Assembly: GCA_027623315.1 (NCBI GenBank) | Contig: JAQBYD010000028.1 | Location: forward strand, 1-46,745 | Source: Verrucomicrobiota bacterium | Lineage (GTDB): Bacteria; Verrucomicrobiota; Kiritimatiellia; CAJWTS01 | DNA: 46,745 bases | Direction of reading: 5' to 3' | In this document: in pieces, positions 25,910-33,626 of the stretch | Numbering within the stretch: position 1 is the stretch's first letter | How the letters are laid out: each line of letters begins with the position of its first letter | Position numbers and translations under genes: made by a program | The notes under the pieces: model-generated | What the model was told of the DNA's origin: nothing | Databases searched by the model: none | The model's input: the letters and a program-made list of their open reading frames with translations, nothing else

Positions 25910-26515
25910 ATGAATCGCGAGGATCGGAAGCGACTCCTGGAGGTGGCGCTGCAACGTGCTCAGGCCGGCTCTGGCAGCACGTTGTCCGTTGTTCGGGAAG
26001 AGCATGCCGTCTACGGGTGGGGAGCCGAACTACCGGAGCTTGGCGATCTTCGTTACATGATCGTCGGCGGTCTGGCCACGGCGCTGTACATGCCGGAACG
26101 TATGACAATTGATACGGATCTTCTCATATTGAGTGAGGACTTGGAGATTGCTGAGGGGCTGCTGAAGAAAGCTGGGGGCGAGCGCGCCGGATCACCGACG
26201 ATCGGGGGCAGCTCTTGGCGTTTACCAGGGGAGCACAGTCTCGACCTGATCGCCTTGGATCAGCCGTGGGTTCAGGATGCGCTGAGTGCGGCGGTGCAGG
26301 ACGAGCATGGCCGCCCCTTTGCGAGTCTCCCTTTTCTTGTGCTTATGAAGCTTGAGTCGGGGCGCCTCCAGGATCTGGCAGATATCAGTCGCATGCTGGG
26401 ATGCGCCAAAGCAGAACTGGTTGATGAAGTCCGGTCCGTTCTAGCCCACTATCGTCCGCAAGATCTGGAAGATTTCGAGAGCATGCTCCGGCTGGGGAGA
26501 CTCGAGCATGAGTAG
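25910..26515 (+). CDS. Nucleotidyltransferase-fold protein (AbiEii/MNT-like)
   Basis: Protein of 201 residues. A nucleotidyltransferase core is visible: YMIVGGLATALYMPERM and TIDTDLLI (about residues 49-73) supply the G-G helix and the D-x-D pair, and a later acidic strand HSLDLIALD carries the third Asp. A helical C-terminus follows (PFLVLMKLESGRLQDLADIS), as in AbiEii/AbiGii-type and DUF6036-like proteins that sit in toxin-antitoxin or abortive infection pairs. No partner antitoxin is found upstream, where only pseudogenes lie. A 34-codon frame at 26508-26612 overlaps its end but is unconvincing. The function is therefore open. Confidence 0.65.
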   Translation: MNREDRKRLLEVALQRAQAGSGSTLSVVREEHAVYGWGAELPELGDLRYMIVGGLATALYMPERMTIDTDLLILSEDLEIAEGLLKKAGGERAGSPTIGGSSWRLPGEHSLDLIALDQPWVQDALSAAVQDEHGRPFASLPFLVLMKLESGRLQDLADISRMLGCAKAELVDEVRSVLAHYRPQDLEDFESMLRLGRLEHE

Positions 26516-26656
26516 CTGCCTCTGGTGCATCGCGGAGATATGCGCCTCGTTCCTCGGCACGGTGATCACCACTATTGAATATTTCCCCTCCTGCGGCCAG
26601 GGGCCAACACGGTGACCGGCGAAGCCGTGGCGCGAGGTACGAGCGGCTCTGGTGAC

Positions 26657-26731
26657 TGGCACGCCCACGGGGAGTCGAACCCCGCTTTTCAGGATGAAAA
26701 CCTGATGTCCTAACCGATAGACGATGGGCGT
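26657..26731 (-). tRNA. tRNA-Glu (anticodon TTC), CCA encoded
   Basis: On the minus strand the acceptor stem is ACGCCCA pairing with TGGGCGT, followed by G and an encoded CCA. The D-arm has GTCTATCGGTTAGGAC, the anticodon stem TCAGG/CCTGA holds the loop TTTTCAT with anticodon TTC (Glu), and the T-arm is CGGGG-TTCGACT-CCCCG. All stems pair. Confidence 0.97.
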
Positions 26732-26934
26732 AGGCGAGTAAATGGGCTCAGCGAGGGGCGGAATAGTATCACAGGCCAGAGCTGGAGCAACTGAATTCTA
26801 GCCGATGCTCTTCGCACTGCACAATCGGAGCACTTCTCAGTAACATTTACGGCAAAGTCAGTTTCGATGCAGTTGACGGCAGTCGCGCTGGCATGGGGCG
26901 ACAACCTGTTTTAGAATAGTTGACAACTCTCACG
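26732..26934. other. Intergenic region between tRNA-Glu and the NYN-domain gene
   Basis: About 200 bp without a supportable gene. A TTGACA at 26920-26925 lies too close to the next ATG to act as its -35 element. I see no repeat or hairpin of note. Confidence 0.4.
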
Positions 26935-27408
26935 ATGCTCAAGAACTCCCACATCATCATCGATGGCAATAACCTGATCCATCGCCATCCTGAACTGTCT
27001 CGCCTGGCGCGCTCCGACTTCGAATCTGCACGCCATCGCCTGGTCTCGCTCCTCGATGGATTCTCGGAGGCGAATCAGCACATCACCGTGGTGTTCGATG
27101 GGAAAATCGCAGGACCGGCTGCGCAGTTCACATCATCATCGGTCGATGTCGAGTTCTCTCCGGGTCACCTCAGCGCCGACACCGTGATTGAGCGCATGGT
27201 CACGCAGGCCTCGTCTGCAGCACAGATCACGGTCGTGACATCCGATCGCGGGGAGCGAGACATGGTCGAAGTCTCAGGCGGCAACACGATGTCCTGCATC
27301 GCGTTTATCGAACTGCTCGAGGATGGCCAGCAGGAGAGACAAGCGGCCTCCACCCGAAAGCGAGCGCCCAAGAACACGCTCGGGGATCTGTTTCCGGATG
27401 CTGATTGA
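26935..27408 (+). CDS. NYN domain protein (YacP-like predicted RNA-binding nuclease)
   Basis: Protein of 157 residues from the ATG at 26935; a TTG at 26920 could add five. The N-terminus HIIIDGNNLIHRHPEL has the conserved Asp-Gly-Asn-Asn of NYN/PIN-like nucleases. The middle HITVVFDGKIAGP and ITVVTSDRGERD supply the other acidic residues, and the basic C-terminal tail may bind RNA. It resembles the YacP/Rae1 family, which includes a ribosome-associated mRNA endonuclease in Bacillus; whether this protein acts likewise is inference. It stands alone. Confidence 0.8.
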   Translation: MLKNSHIIIDGNNLIHRHPELSRLARSDFESARHRLVSLLDGFSEANQHITVVFDGKIAGPAAQFTSSSVDVEFSPGHLSADTVIERMVTQASSAAQITVVTSDRGERDMVEVSGGNTMSCIAFIELLEDGQQERQAASTRKRAPKNTLGDLFPDAD

Positions 27409-27462
27409 GCGTCGCCGGAGCTCACTCGAACCTTCACTCCTCCTGACCGCGATTATGGGCCC

Positions 27463-27512
27463 GCGAATCACCCGAATCCACACGAATGAAGATCGAAAAA
27501 ACCGCGGATGAG
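27463..27512. repeat. Degenerate CGAAT / CCGCGGATG repeat block
   Basis: CGAATCACC, CGAATCCACA and CGAATGAA recur at 9-10 bp spacing (27464, 27473, 27483), followed by AACCGCGGATG (27500-27510). The last motif is shared with 8767-8794 on the opposite strand. It lies between the NYN gene and the convergent uracil-DNA glycosylase gene. Confidence 0.5.
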
Positions 27513-27513
27513 G

Positions 27514-28314
27514 CTATTCGCCCCGCTTTTTGACTTCCGGTATCTCCCGCCCGAGATGCCGCAGGACCATCTGCAAATCCTCCCATGTATCCTTCTTGAA
27601 TTCGGGGCTGCGCAGGAGGTAGGCGGGGTGATAGGTGGGCATCAGGTCGATGCCTTCGAAGCTGAGCCACTTGCCCCTTAGCCGCGTAATGCCGCCGTCG
27701 ACGTCGACCAGCCCCTTGAGGGCCGTGGCGCCAAGGCTGATGATCACCTTGGGCTGCAGGATTCGGATCTGCTCTCTCAGATACGGCAGACAGGTCTCCA
27801 TCTCTTTTGGAGATGGAGTTCTATTATTAGGCGGTCGGCATTTCAGGACGTTCCCGATGAAGATCTCCTCACGCGTGTAGCCCATGGCCTCGATCATCTT
27901 CGTGAGGAGTTGCCCCGCCTTTCCGACAAAGGCCAGCCCCTGCTGATCCTCATCGTGGCCCGGGGCTTCGCCGACAAACATGATCTCGGGAGTTGCACTC
28001 CCCTGCCCCGGCACGGTCTTCGTTCTCGTCTCACAGAGCTTACACTTCTGGCACGCCGCAACCTGGCTCACGAGTTCCGCGAGACCTCCGGAGCCCGGGG
28101 TGTCGGACGGTGGAAGCGGAGCGACTTTCTCCGGCGGCGGTGCCGCCGCGACGGGAGCCGGGGCAGGCGCCGCCACCACCGGAGTTGACGTGACGGGCTC
28201 TGTCAAGGCGATCACGACGTCGCGATCCATCGGCACAACGCGTGCCCCCTCGTCGAGCTCATGCTCGAGATGGGTCGCGAGATCTCCGAGAATCTGGTTC
28301 AGCGAGTCCGTCAT
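27514..28314 (-). CDS. Uracil-DNA glycosylase family 4 (iron-sulfur type)
   Basis: Protein of 266 residues from the ATG at 28314. An open frame extends 42 codons further, but that part is basic and unconserved. Residues 40-75 are a Pro/Ala-rich linker. The catalytic domain has GEAPGHDEDQQGLAFVGKAG (about 115-134), NVLKCRPPNNRTP and the later PTYHPAYLLR. Four cysteines, C88, C91, C159 and C175, match the 4Fe-4S pattern of thermophile-type family 4 enzymes. It removes uracil from DNA as the first step of base excision repair. It follows rluD on the same strand. Confidence 0.92.
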   Translation of the reverse strand: MTDSLNQILGDLATHLEHELDEGARVVPMDRDVVIALTEPVTSTPVVAAPAPAPVAAAPPPEKVAPLPPSDTPGSGGLAELVSQVAACQKCKLCETRTKTVPGQGSATPEIMFVGEAPGHDEDQQGLAFVGKAGQLLTKMIEAMGYTREEIFIGNVLKCRPPNNRTPSPKEMETCLPYLREQIRILQPKVIISLGATALKGLVDVDGGITRLRGKWLSFEGIDLMPTYHPAYLLRSPEFKKDTWEDLQMVLRHLGREIPEVKKRGE

Positions 28315-28420
28315 CGTGCGCTTCGGATTATGCGTTCGAGACCCGTCGTAAGCAAGCGACGACTCCGGCGCATCTGCGATTGCCACGGAGCGGGGGTGAC
28401 CCCGCGCCGTTACGGCTCGC

Positions 28421-29362
28421 TCACGCTTCCGCCTGGCCACGCAGTTCAGTCAGCAACTGCTGCATATCGGGCGGTAACTCGGCCTCGATGCATAGCCGCT
28501 CTCGCGTCGATGGATGCTCGAACTCGATCCGTCGCGCGTGCAACATTTGCCGGGTGACGCAGTCCGGTGTGGATGGACGACGTCGCCCGTACTGCGTATC
28601 TCCCACAACCGGATGCCGTATGTGTGCCAGGTGCACGCGAATCTGGTGCGTGCGTCCCGTCTCAATCGATACCGACAGGAGCGCCATATGCTCCCATCGC
28701 TCGACGACGTCGTAACGCGTCACTGCTTCCCGCCCGTCCCGCGTTGTCGCCGACATGAGTTTTCGATCATGTGCGCTGCGGCCGATCAGGGTCTTGATCA
28801 CTCCCGAGCCGCGCAAGGGAACCCCCCAGACAATTGCCGTGTACTGCTTGGCGAGCGAACGCTTCTTGAATTGACGGGACAACCTGACATGCGCCCGTTC
28901 ATTTTTGGCCACCATAATAACACCGCTGGTGTCCTTATCCAAACGGTGCACGATACCGGGCCGACGTTCCCCGCCGACGCCCTGCAGGCTATCTCCGCAA
29001 TGAAAAAGCAACGCATTCACAAGCGTCCCGCTCGGATGTCCGACCGCTGGATGAACCACCATGCCCGGCGCCTTATCAACAACGACAATATCGTCGTCCT
29101 CATGCAGGATCCGGATAGGCAGATCTTCAGGGGCCAGCTCCACCTCTTCGACGGGTGGAATCTGAACCACGATCTTTGTTCCCAGCTTCGTACGAATAGT
29201 CTTCTTCGCGACCACGCCGTCGACCGTGACACATTCCGAGCCCATCCAAGCCTGGATCCGCGAGCGCGAGTGATCCGGCAATTGCGCGGCCAGCCATGCG
29301 TCTAATCTCTGCCCGGCATCCGCGGCCGACACGGTGAGTCGAATGGCCCTGTTCCGAGTCAT
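28421..29362 (-). CDS. rluD: RluD-type 23S rRNA pseudouridine synthase
   Basis: Protein of 313 residues from the ATG at 29362; an earlier ATG at 29389 would add nine residues. An N-terminal S4 RNA-binding domain (RLDAWLAAQLPDHSRSRIQ and VTVDG) is followed by the RluA-family catalytic domain with GIVHRLDKDTSGV, where the Asp is the nucleophile. Then come TGRTHQIRVHLAHIRHP and GDTQYG. RluD modifies helix 69 of 23S rRNA; RluA and RluC relatives look alike, so the exact target is probable, not certain. It lies between lgt and the uracil-DNA glycosylase gene. Confidence 0.92.
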   Translation of the reverse strand: MTRNRAIRLTVSAADAGQRLDAWLAAQLPDHSRSRIQAWMGSECVTVDGVVAKKTIRTKLGTKIVVQIPPVEEVELAPEDLPIRILHEDDDIVVVDKAPGMVVHPAVGHPSGTLVNALLFHCGDSLQGVGGERRPGIVHRLDKDTSGVIMVAKNERAHVRLSRQFKKRSLAKQYTAIVWGVPLRGSGVIKTLIGRSAHDRKLMSATTRDGREAVTRYDVVERWEHMALLSVSIETGRTHQIRVHLAHIRHPVVGDTQYGRRRPSTPDCVTRQMLHARRIEFEHPSTRERLCIEAELPPDMQQLLTELRGQAEA

Positions 29363-29412
29363 GAGTTCATGGTGATTGGTGAAACGCAAAAAGCCGGCCC
29401 ACTTCCCGCTGG

Positions 29413-30180
29413 TTACGGTGCGGTGTCAACGTCCGCTACTTCGATGGGTATCGGCTTCAAGAGCGTCCAGACAAACAACGCCAGTCCGGCCACCAGGAGC
29501 GCCAGGCTCACGCCTTGCGCCGTCGTGATGGTGCCCAGCATGGCGCGCTCGTCACCGCGCAGGAACTCGATGAAGAAACGAATCAAACCGTATGCCATGA
29601 AATAGATGGCGAAGACCTGTCCGGCGGAGCGTCTCCTTTTGTAGATCGTGAGCAACGTCACGAAGAGGAGGCAATTAAGCGCGGCCTCGTAGAGTTGCAC
29701 GGCGTGAACGTCCACACCGTGCAGCGCCGCGTGAAACGGCCCGTCATAGGGCCGACCGTAGCAGCATCCGTTCATAAAGCACCCTACCCGTCCCAGCGCA
29801 TGCGCCAGGGGAATCGGTGCAATCATGATGTCTGCCAGACTCGCCTTCGGTTCGTGGTGCCAGACGGCAAAGATATACATGCCAATGCACGAACCCGCGA
29901 CCCCGCCATAATAGATCAGTCCCCCACGGTTGATCATTAAAATTTCCCAGGGAGCGTGGCTGTAGACCTGATCGTAGTTGGCCACTACAAACGCCGCGCG
30001 CGCGCCGATCAGACCGGAGACCATCAGCCAAACGCCCACATCTGCCCCGAATCCCGGAAACTTGCCTGCGCGTTTTCCGAGAATGTGCCAAACCAACACG
30101 GAGGACAATAGCGCGAAGGCCATCATGATCCCGTACCAATGGATCGTGAAGTTGCCTATTTTCCAGAATATCGGATTCAT
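29413..30180 (-). CDS. lgt: Prolipoprotein diacylglyceryl transferase
   Basis: Protein of 255 residues with seven membrane segments. It transfers diacylglycerol from phosphatidylglycerol to the lipobox cysteine in the inner membrane. Family landmarks: NFTIHWYGIMM near the start, GGLIYYGGVAG (about 86-96), the signature GRVGCFMNGCCYGRP (about 130-144), and GLIRFFIEFLRGDE near the C-terminus. The window encodes several lipoproteins (HlyD-like, TolC-like, LysM and M48 proteins) that would be its substrates. It is divergent from the Ser/Thr kinase gene. Confidence 0.96.
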   Translation of the reverse strand: MNPIFWKIGNFTIHWYGIMMAFALLSSVLVWHILGKRAGKFPGFGADVGVWLMVSGLIGARAAFVVANYDQVYSHAPWEILMINRGGLIYYGGVAGSCIGMYIFAVWHHEPKASLADIMIAPIPLAHALGRVGCFMNGCCYGRPYDGPFHAALHGVDVHAVQLYEAALNCLLFVTLLTIYKRRRSAGQVFAIYFMAYGLIRFFIEFLRGDERAMLGTITTAQGVSLALLVAGLALFVWTLLKPIPIEVADVDTAP

Positions 30181-30210
30181 CAGCTCGGTCGTGTCGCTTT
30201 CCCCGCCCGT

Positions 30211-30227
30211 CCATCGTATAATATACG
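30211..30227 (+). promoter_or_regulatory. TATAAT-containing palindrome between lgt and the kinase gene
   Basis: A consensus -10 hexamer TATAAT (30217-30222) lies inside the 13-bp palindrome CGTATAATATACG (30215-30227). The site is in the 150-bp divergent region and, by its symmetry, could serve both directions. A clear -35 for the plus strand is missing, so the promoter call is moderate. Confidence 0.45.
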
Positions 30228-30330
30228 CGTCCGAAGGACAGCCGATATTATTGGCCGATGTGAGGCTTCAAGCCAATGTCCGCCACACTTGCCTTCACCC
30301 CGTGCATCCTGTAACTTTGGCCGCTTCACC

Positions 30331-33126
30331 GTGAGCGACGAACCGGATATCGACATCATCTATGACCGCATCCCGGCCATTTCCTGCAATGCGTGCGGAG
30401 ATGCGATCGACGTCTCTAATCATGAGCCGTTGACCCAGGTAGAGTGCCCCCACTGCAACGCCGAACAAACAATCCCCGCTCGTTTTGGGAAATTCCTGCT
30501 CACGTCTACGCTCGGCAAGGGTGGCATGGGCGCCGTGTACCTGGCCTACGACGAGTTACTGAATCGCTTCGTGGCGATCAAAGTATTGCTCGCCTCCTTC
30601 GGCGATGACCCTGACTTTGTGAGATCCTTCCAGACCGAAGCCCAGGCCGCCGCGGCTCTAAATCACCCAAGCATCGTCCAGATCTACTCTTTCGGACAGG
30701 AGAACGGGCAGCCCTATATTGTCATGGAGCTCGTCTCGGGCGGAAAATTTTCGGACATCATCGAGGAGCAGAAGCAGGTCGCCCCTCCCCTGGTGATGCG
30801 GATCGGACGGGATATTGCGTCCGCGCTTGAAGCCGCCGCCAACGCGGGACTGCTGCATGGTGATGTCAAGCCCGAGAATATTCTCCTCGACGACCGCGGC
30901 ACCGCCAAATTGGTGGACTTCGGTTTGGCCAGCACGATTGGAATGCAAGATAGCGGCGGCATCTGGGGCACACCGAACTACATTGCTCCCGAGAAGGTGC
31001 GGCGGCAGAAGGTGGATGCTCGATCCGACATCTACAGCCTGGGTGCCACACTCTTCCATGCGCTCTCGGGACGCCCCCCGTTCGAAGGCGAAGACGCTAT
31101 CGAAGTTGTTAAGGCAAGACTCACCGGCCCGGCCGTCGACATTGAGGAAATCGTGCCCGGACTCAACAAGGACATCGCAAGCCTGATCAATCGTATGCTT
31201 GAGGCGGAACCGTTTCGACGATTTCCAAACTATTCCTCTTTACGCGCCGACATGGACAAAGCACTCATCGCCGTTGGCGGAGGATCGAAGCGTCACCCGG
31301 GGAAGTTCAAACCGAAAGTGACGATTCGGAAACGGGGTAAATTCGCCACACCGCAGGATGTTCCTTCCCCGACGACGAACGAAGCGCCATCGGGACCCGC
31401 TTCGTCCAGCGGTCGGAGGGGCGGAAAGTTGATTGTCACGAAGGGCAGCGGACCAAGGCGCATGGCGTCCGAGGGTCACGACGACAGCACCCCGGGAGAG
31501 CGAGCGCCCGGCCGGGGCCCAGGCACCGTTCGGAGGCGCCGACGGCGCGGCAGTCGAATCGCCGCGCTCATCGTTATTGGAATCATCGCCATCATTGGCG
31601 CCGTACTCGGTTTTCTCGTCGTCTCGGGGGCGAGGGCGGACAAGAAAATCAGGCGAACCCACAAGCTCGCAATCTCGGTGATCGCAGCCGCGGTAGACGG
31701 GCGCGCCTCCGTCGACGTGCCGGAAACCGTGAGCGCGTTGCAGGACTCCGTCGTCAAGGCAAGACACGCCTACAGCAACGTGAACTCCCTGGCGGCTCTT
31801 TTCATTGGCCCCGCCACGAGGACACGTCTCGCGGTCTCCGCCGCACCGCCTGAACCCGAGCCCGCTTCAGCCGACGCCAAACCAGAAGAAGCCAGCGGCC
31901 CTGTGCAGGGATCGGCAGGTGGCGCGCCGGCGCCCGGGGATCCAGCCCCAGCGCCAGGGGATGATGCACAGCCCGCCGACGCTGCGCAGGTTGCCGCGGG
32001 TGCGCCACCTCAAGGGGCCCCAGCAGAAGGCGTCGATGCCCCAAACGGTGAGCGCGCGGACGCCGAAGCAGACGCAGAACCTCAGCCCGCGGCCCCCGAG
32101 GAGCCGCCGCCGGAGCTCGCCGCCTTCGCGGACACCGATGTAGTGACCGCTCTCTATACCAACAGCGTGGCCACATACGTGCTGTTCTCCCGCGCCGGGA
32201 CCGCCTTGCAAGCCATGGCCAGTTCGCTCTCCGAGCTCTCCATCGCGATATCCAAGACCGGTTCGGTGGCGAACGCATCCACCGATACCGAATTCGTATC
32301 CGAGAAGCTTAAAGAGATCACCGCGTCGCAGACCGCGTTCGATGACCGGCTACAACGTTTTCAGGCATCCGCATCGGATGCGATCGCGATGGTTGGCAGT
32401 CTCGAGAAGGACGAGAAGGCCCTGGACGGGATCCGGGCCGACGCACAGAAGACATCCAACGCGCAACAGGCAGAGCAAGATCGGATCGCCGAGCAAGAGC
32501 GATTGGCTGAACAAGCCCTCCGCGAGAGCGAGGACTTGGCCGAGCGGGCGCTTGCCGAGCGACAAAGTATCCGCCGCAGCAGCGCCGCATTCACCACGCA
32601 GATTCGCGCCAACCGTTTCGCCCAGGCCCTCCGTGACTCGAAGCGAACGCTTAAGGGCTTCACGACCGACGCCGCGAAGGCGGAAGCCGATACGCTCATC
32701 GAGCGCTACCAGCTCTTGGTCGATCTGCGGGATTTTCTGATCGCCGCCATGCAGGAGAACGAGTGCCGGTGGTGTTGGCAGGGAAGCGCTGACATCATCG
32801 GCGCCACGACGCACGGGATCCGGATTCGCACCCAGGAGGACCCTATCCCCTGGGAGTCCATCAAGCCGGGTCAGTTCCTGTCGATCGCGGAGAAGTACCT
32901 CGAGCTCGCCCGCGGCAAAACCAAGCGCATAGAGCGCGCCAGGCACCAACTCGCTCTAGCCGCCTATGTCGTGGAACTAGGCGCACCGGAACGAGCCGTC
33001 AAGTATACCGAGAAGGCGCTTGAGCTCTGGGACCGCGGAACATTTCCTGACGACGCAAAGCGATTGGCCGAACCGCTTGAGAATCTCGACAGCAAAGGCG
33101 AAGAAGAGGAGGAGGCACCGTTCTAG
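30331..33126 (+). CDS. Membrane-bound Ser/Thr protein kinase with N-terminal zinc ribbon
   Basis: Protein of 931 residues from the GTG at 30331; the longer open frame upstream is not protein-like. Residues 17-45 form a zinc ribbon (CNACGD and CPHCNA). Residues 50-320 are a Hanks-type kinase: GKGGMGAVYLAYDE, VAIKVL with K84, HGDVKPENILL with H176 and D178, DFG with D196, and GTPNYIAPE. The catalytic HRD is HGD, which occurs in some bacterial kinases and suggests activation-loop-independent control. A Pro/Ser-rich basic linker leads to one membrane helix (about 410-432). The extracytoplasmic part has an Ala/Pro-rich region, long coiled coils (AEQDRIAEQERLAEQALRE) and a C-terminal domain with CRWCW. 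It probably senses an envelope signal; substrates are unknown. Confidence 0.9.
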   Translation: MSDEPDIDIIYDRIPAISCNACGDAIDVSNHEPLTQVECPHCNAEQTIPARFGKFLLTSTLGKGGMGAVYLAYDELLNRFVAIKVLLASFGDDPDFVRSFQTEAQAAAALNHPSIVQIYSFGQENGQPYIVMELVSGGKFSDIIEEQKQVAPPLVMRIGRDIASALEAAANAGLLHGDVKPENILLDDRGTAKLVDFGLASTIGMQDSGGIWGTPNYIAPEKVRRQKVDARSDIYSLGATLFHALSGRPPFEGEDAIEVVKARLTGPAVDIEEIVPGLNKDIASLINRMLEAEPFRRFPNYSSLRADMDKALIAVGGGSKRHPGKFKPKVTIRKRGKFATPQDVPSPTTNEAPSGPASSSGRRGGKLIVTKGSGPRRMASEGHDDSTPGERAPGRGPGTVRRRRRRGSRIAALIVIGIIAIIGAVLGFLVVSGARADKKIRRTHKLAISVIAAAVDGRASVDVPETVSALQDSVVKARHAYSNVNSLAALFIGPATRTRLAVSAAPPEPEPASADAKPEEASGPVQGSAGGAPAPGDPAPAPGDDAQPADAAQVAAGAPPQGAPAEGVDAPNGERADAEADAEPQPAAPEEPPPELAAFADTDVVTALYTNSVATYVLFSRAGTALQAMASSLSELSIAISKTGSVANASTDTEFVSEKLKEITASQTAFDDRLQRFQASASDAIAMVGSLEKDEKALDGIRADAQKTSNAQQAEQDRIAEQERLAEQALRESEDLAERALAERQSIRRSSAAFTTQIRANRFAQALRDSKRTLKGFTTDAAKAEADTLIERYQLLVDLRDFLIAAMQENECRWCWQGSADIIGATTHGIRIRTQEDPIPWESIKPGQFLSIAEKYLELARGKTKRIERARHQLALAAYVVELGAPERAVKYTEKALELWDRGTFPDDAKRLAEPLENLDSKGEEEEEAPF

Positions 33127-33211
33127 CCCGGATATCTCACCCATTTCCTGCTACGAACACGGATAGCTCCGTCAGGCTCTCGCTACGAAAAAGTGTGAGA
33201 TGTCCGGGCCA
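33127..33211. repeat. Dispersed 45-bp repeat, copy 2, with an inverted half-copy
   Basis: Bases 33127-33171 are the reverse complement of 8880-8924 with three differences. A partial third copy in opposite orientation follows (about 33182-33208, ending GTGAGATGTCCGGG). The whole can fold into a hairpin with outer arms CCCGGATATCTCAC and GTGAGATGTCCGGG (one G-T pair). It fills the gap between the convergent kinase and dciA genes. Confidence 0.8.
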
Positions 33212-33216
33212 GGCCG

Positions 33217-33603
33217 TCACTTAAGATCAGGGTCGAGCCTCATCTCCATCGACTTGATTTTAGCCCCGAACTCCTGCTGGATGTTGGCCAGAAGTTTCTG
33301 TTTACCATAGCGCTTCAATTCATTCAGCCAGGACGAATTGTCCACGAATACCGTTAGCCGATCTCCGACCACCCGTCCCGGTCGCGTGTGAGATGCAAGC
33401 GTGTCACCCGCGAGCGCGGGCCACTTGTCAGCGAGTTCCGTCAGCCAATGCTGCTCCTCCAGTCCAAGCGACTTCATGATGCCCGGAATCACCTGTCCGG
33501 CACGCACGGTCCGATCTGGCGGCGGCGGCGCAGGATCCGAGATCCGGAGACGTTCGCGCGCCAGCTGCCATCGTCCGCGATTAAATTTTGGGCGCCTTGC
33601 CAT
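33217..33603 (-). CDS. dciA: DciA-type DUF721 protein
   Basis: Protein of 128 residues from the ATG at 33603; a frame extension to 33678 overlaps the hydrolase gene and is unlikely. The DUF721 core shows LADKWPALAGDTLASHTRPG, GDRLTVFVDNSSWLNELKRY and KQKLLANIQQEFG. DciA is the ancestral loader of the replicative helicase DnaB in bacteria without DnaC or DnaI. The basic N-terminal stretch (RRPKFNRGRWQLARERLR) may bind DNA. It is the last gene of the minus-strand run but is functionally unrelated to the biosynthetic genes before it. Confidence 0.85.
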   Translation of the reverse strand: MARRPKFNRGRWQLARERLRISDPAPPPPDRTVRAGQVIPGIMKSLGLEEQHWLTELADKWPALAGDTLASHTRPGRVVGDRLTVFVDNSSWLNELKRYGKQKLLANIQQEFGAKIKSMEMRLDPDLK

Positions 33604-33626
33604 GGGGGGTGAGAAGTGGGACCGTT

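Noticed and set aside
26508-26612. 34-codon frame overlapping the end of the nucleotidyltransferase gene, considered as an antitoxin
   Set aside because: No ribosome-binding site beyond chance, no antitoxin-like sequence, and antitoxins of this type are longer.
28315-28440. N-terminal extension of the uracil-DNA glycosylase
   Set aside because: The 42 extra codons are basic and unconserved and would overlap rluD; the ATG at 28314 fits better.
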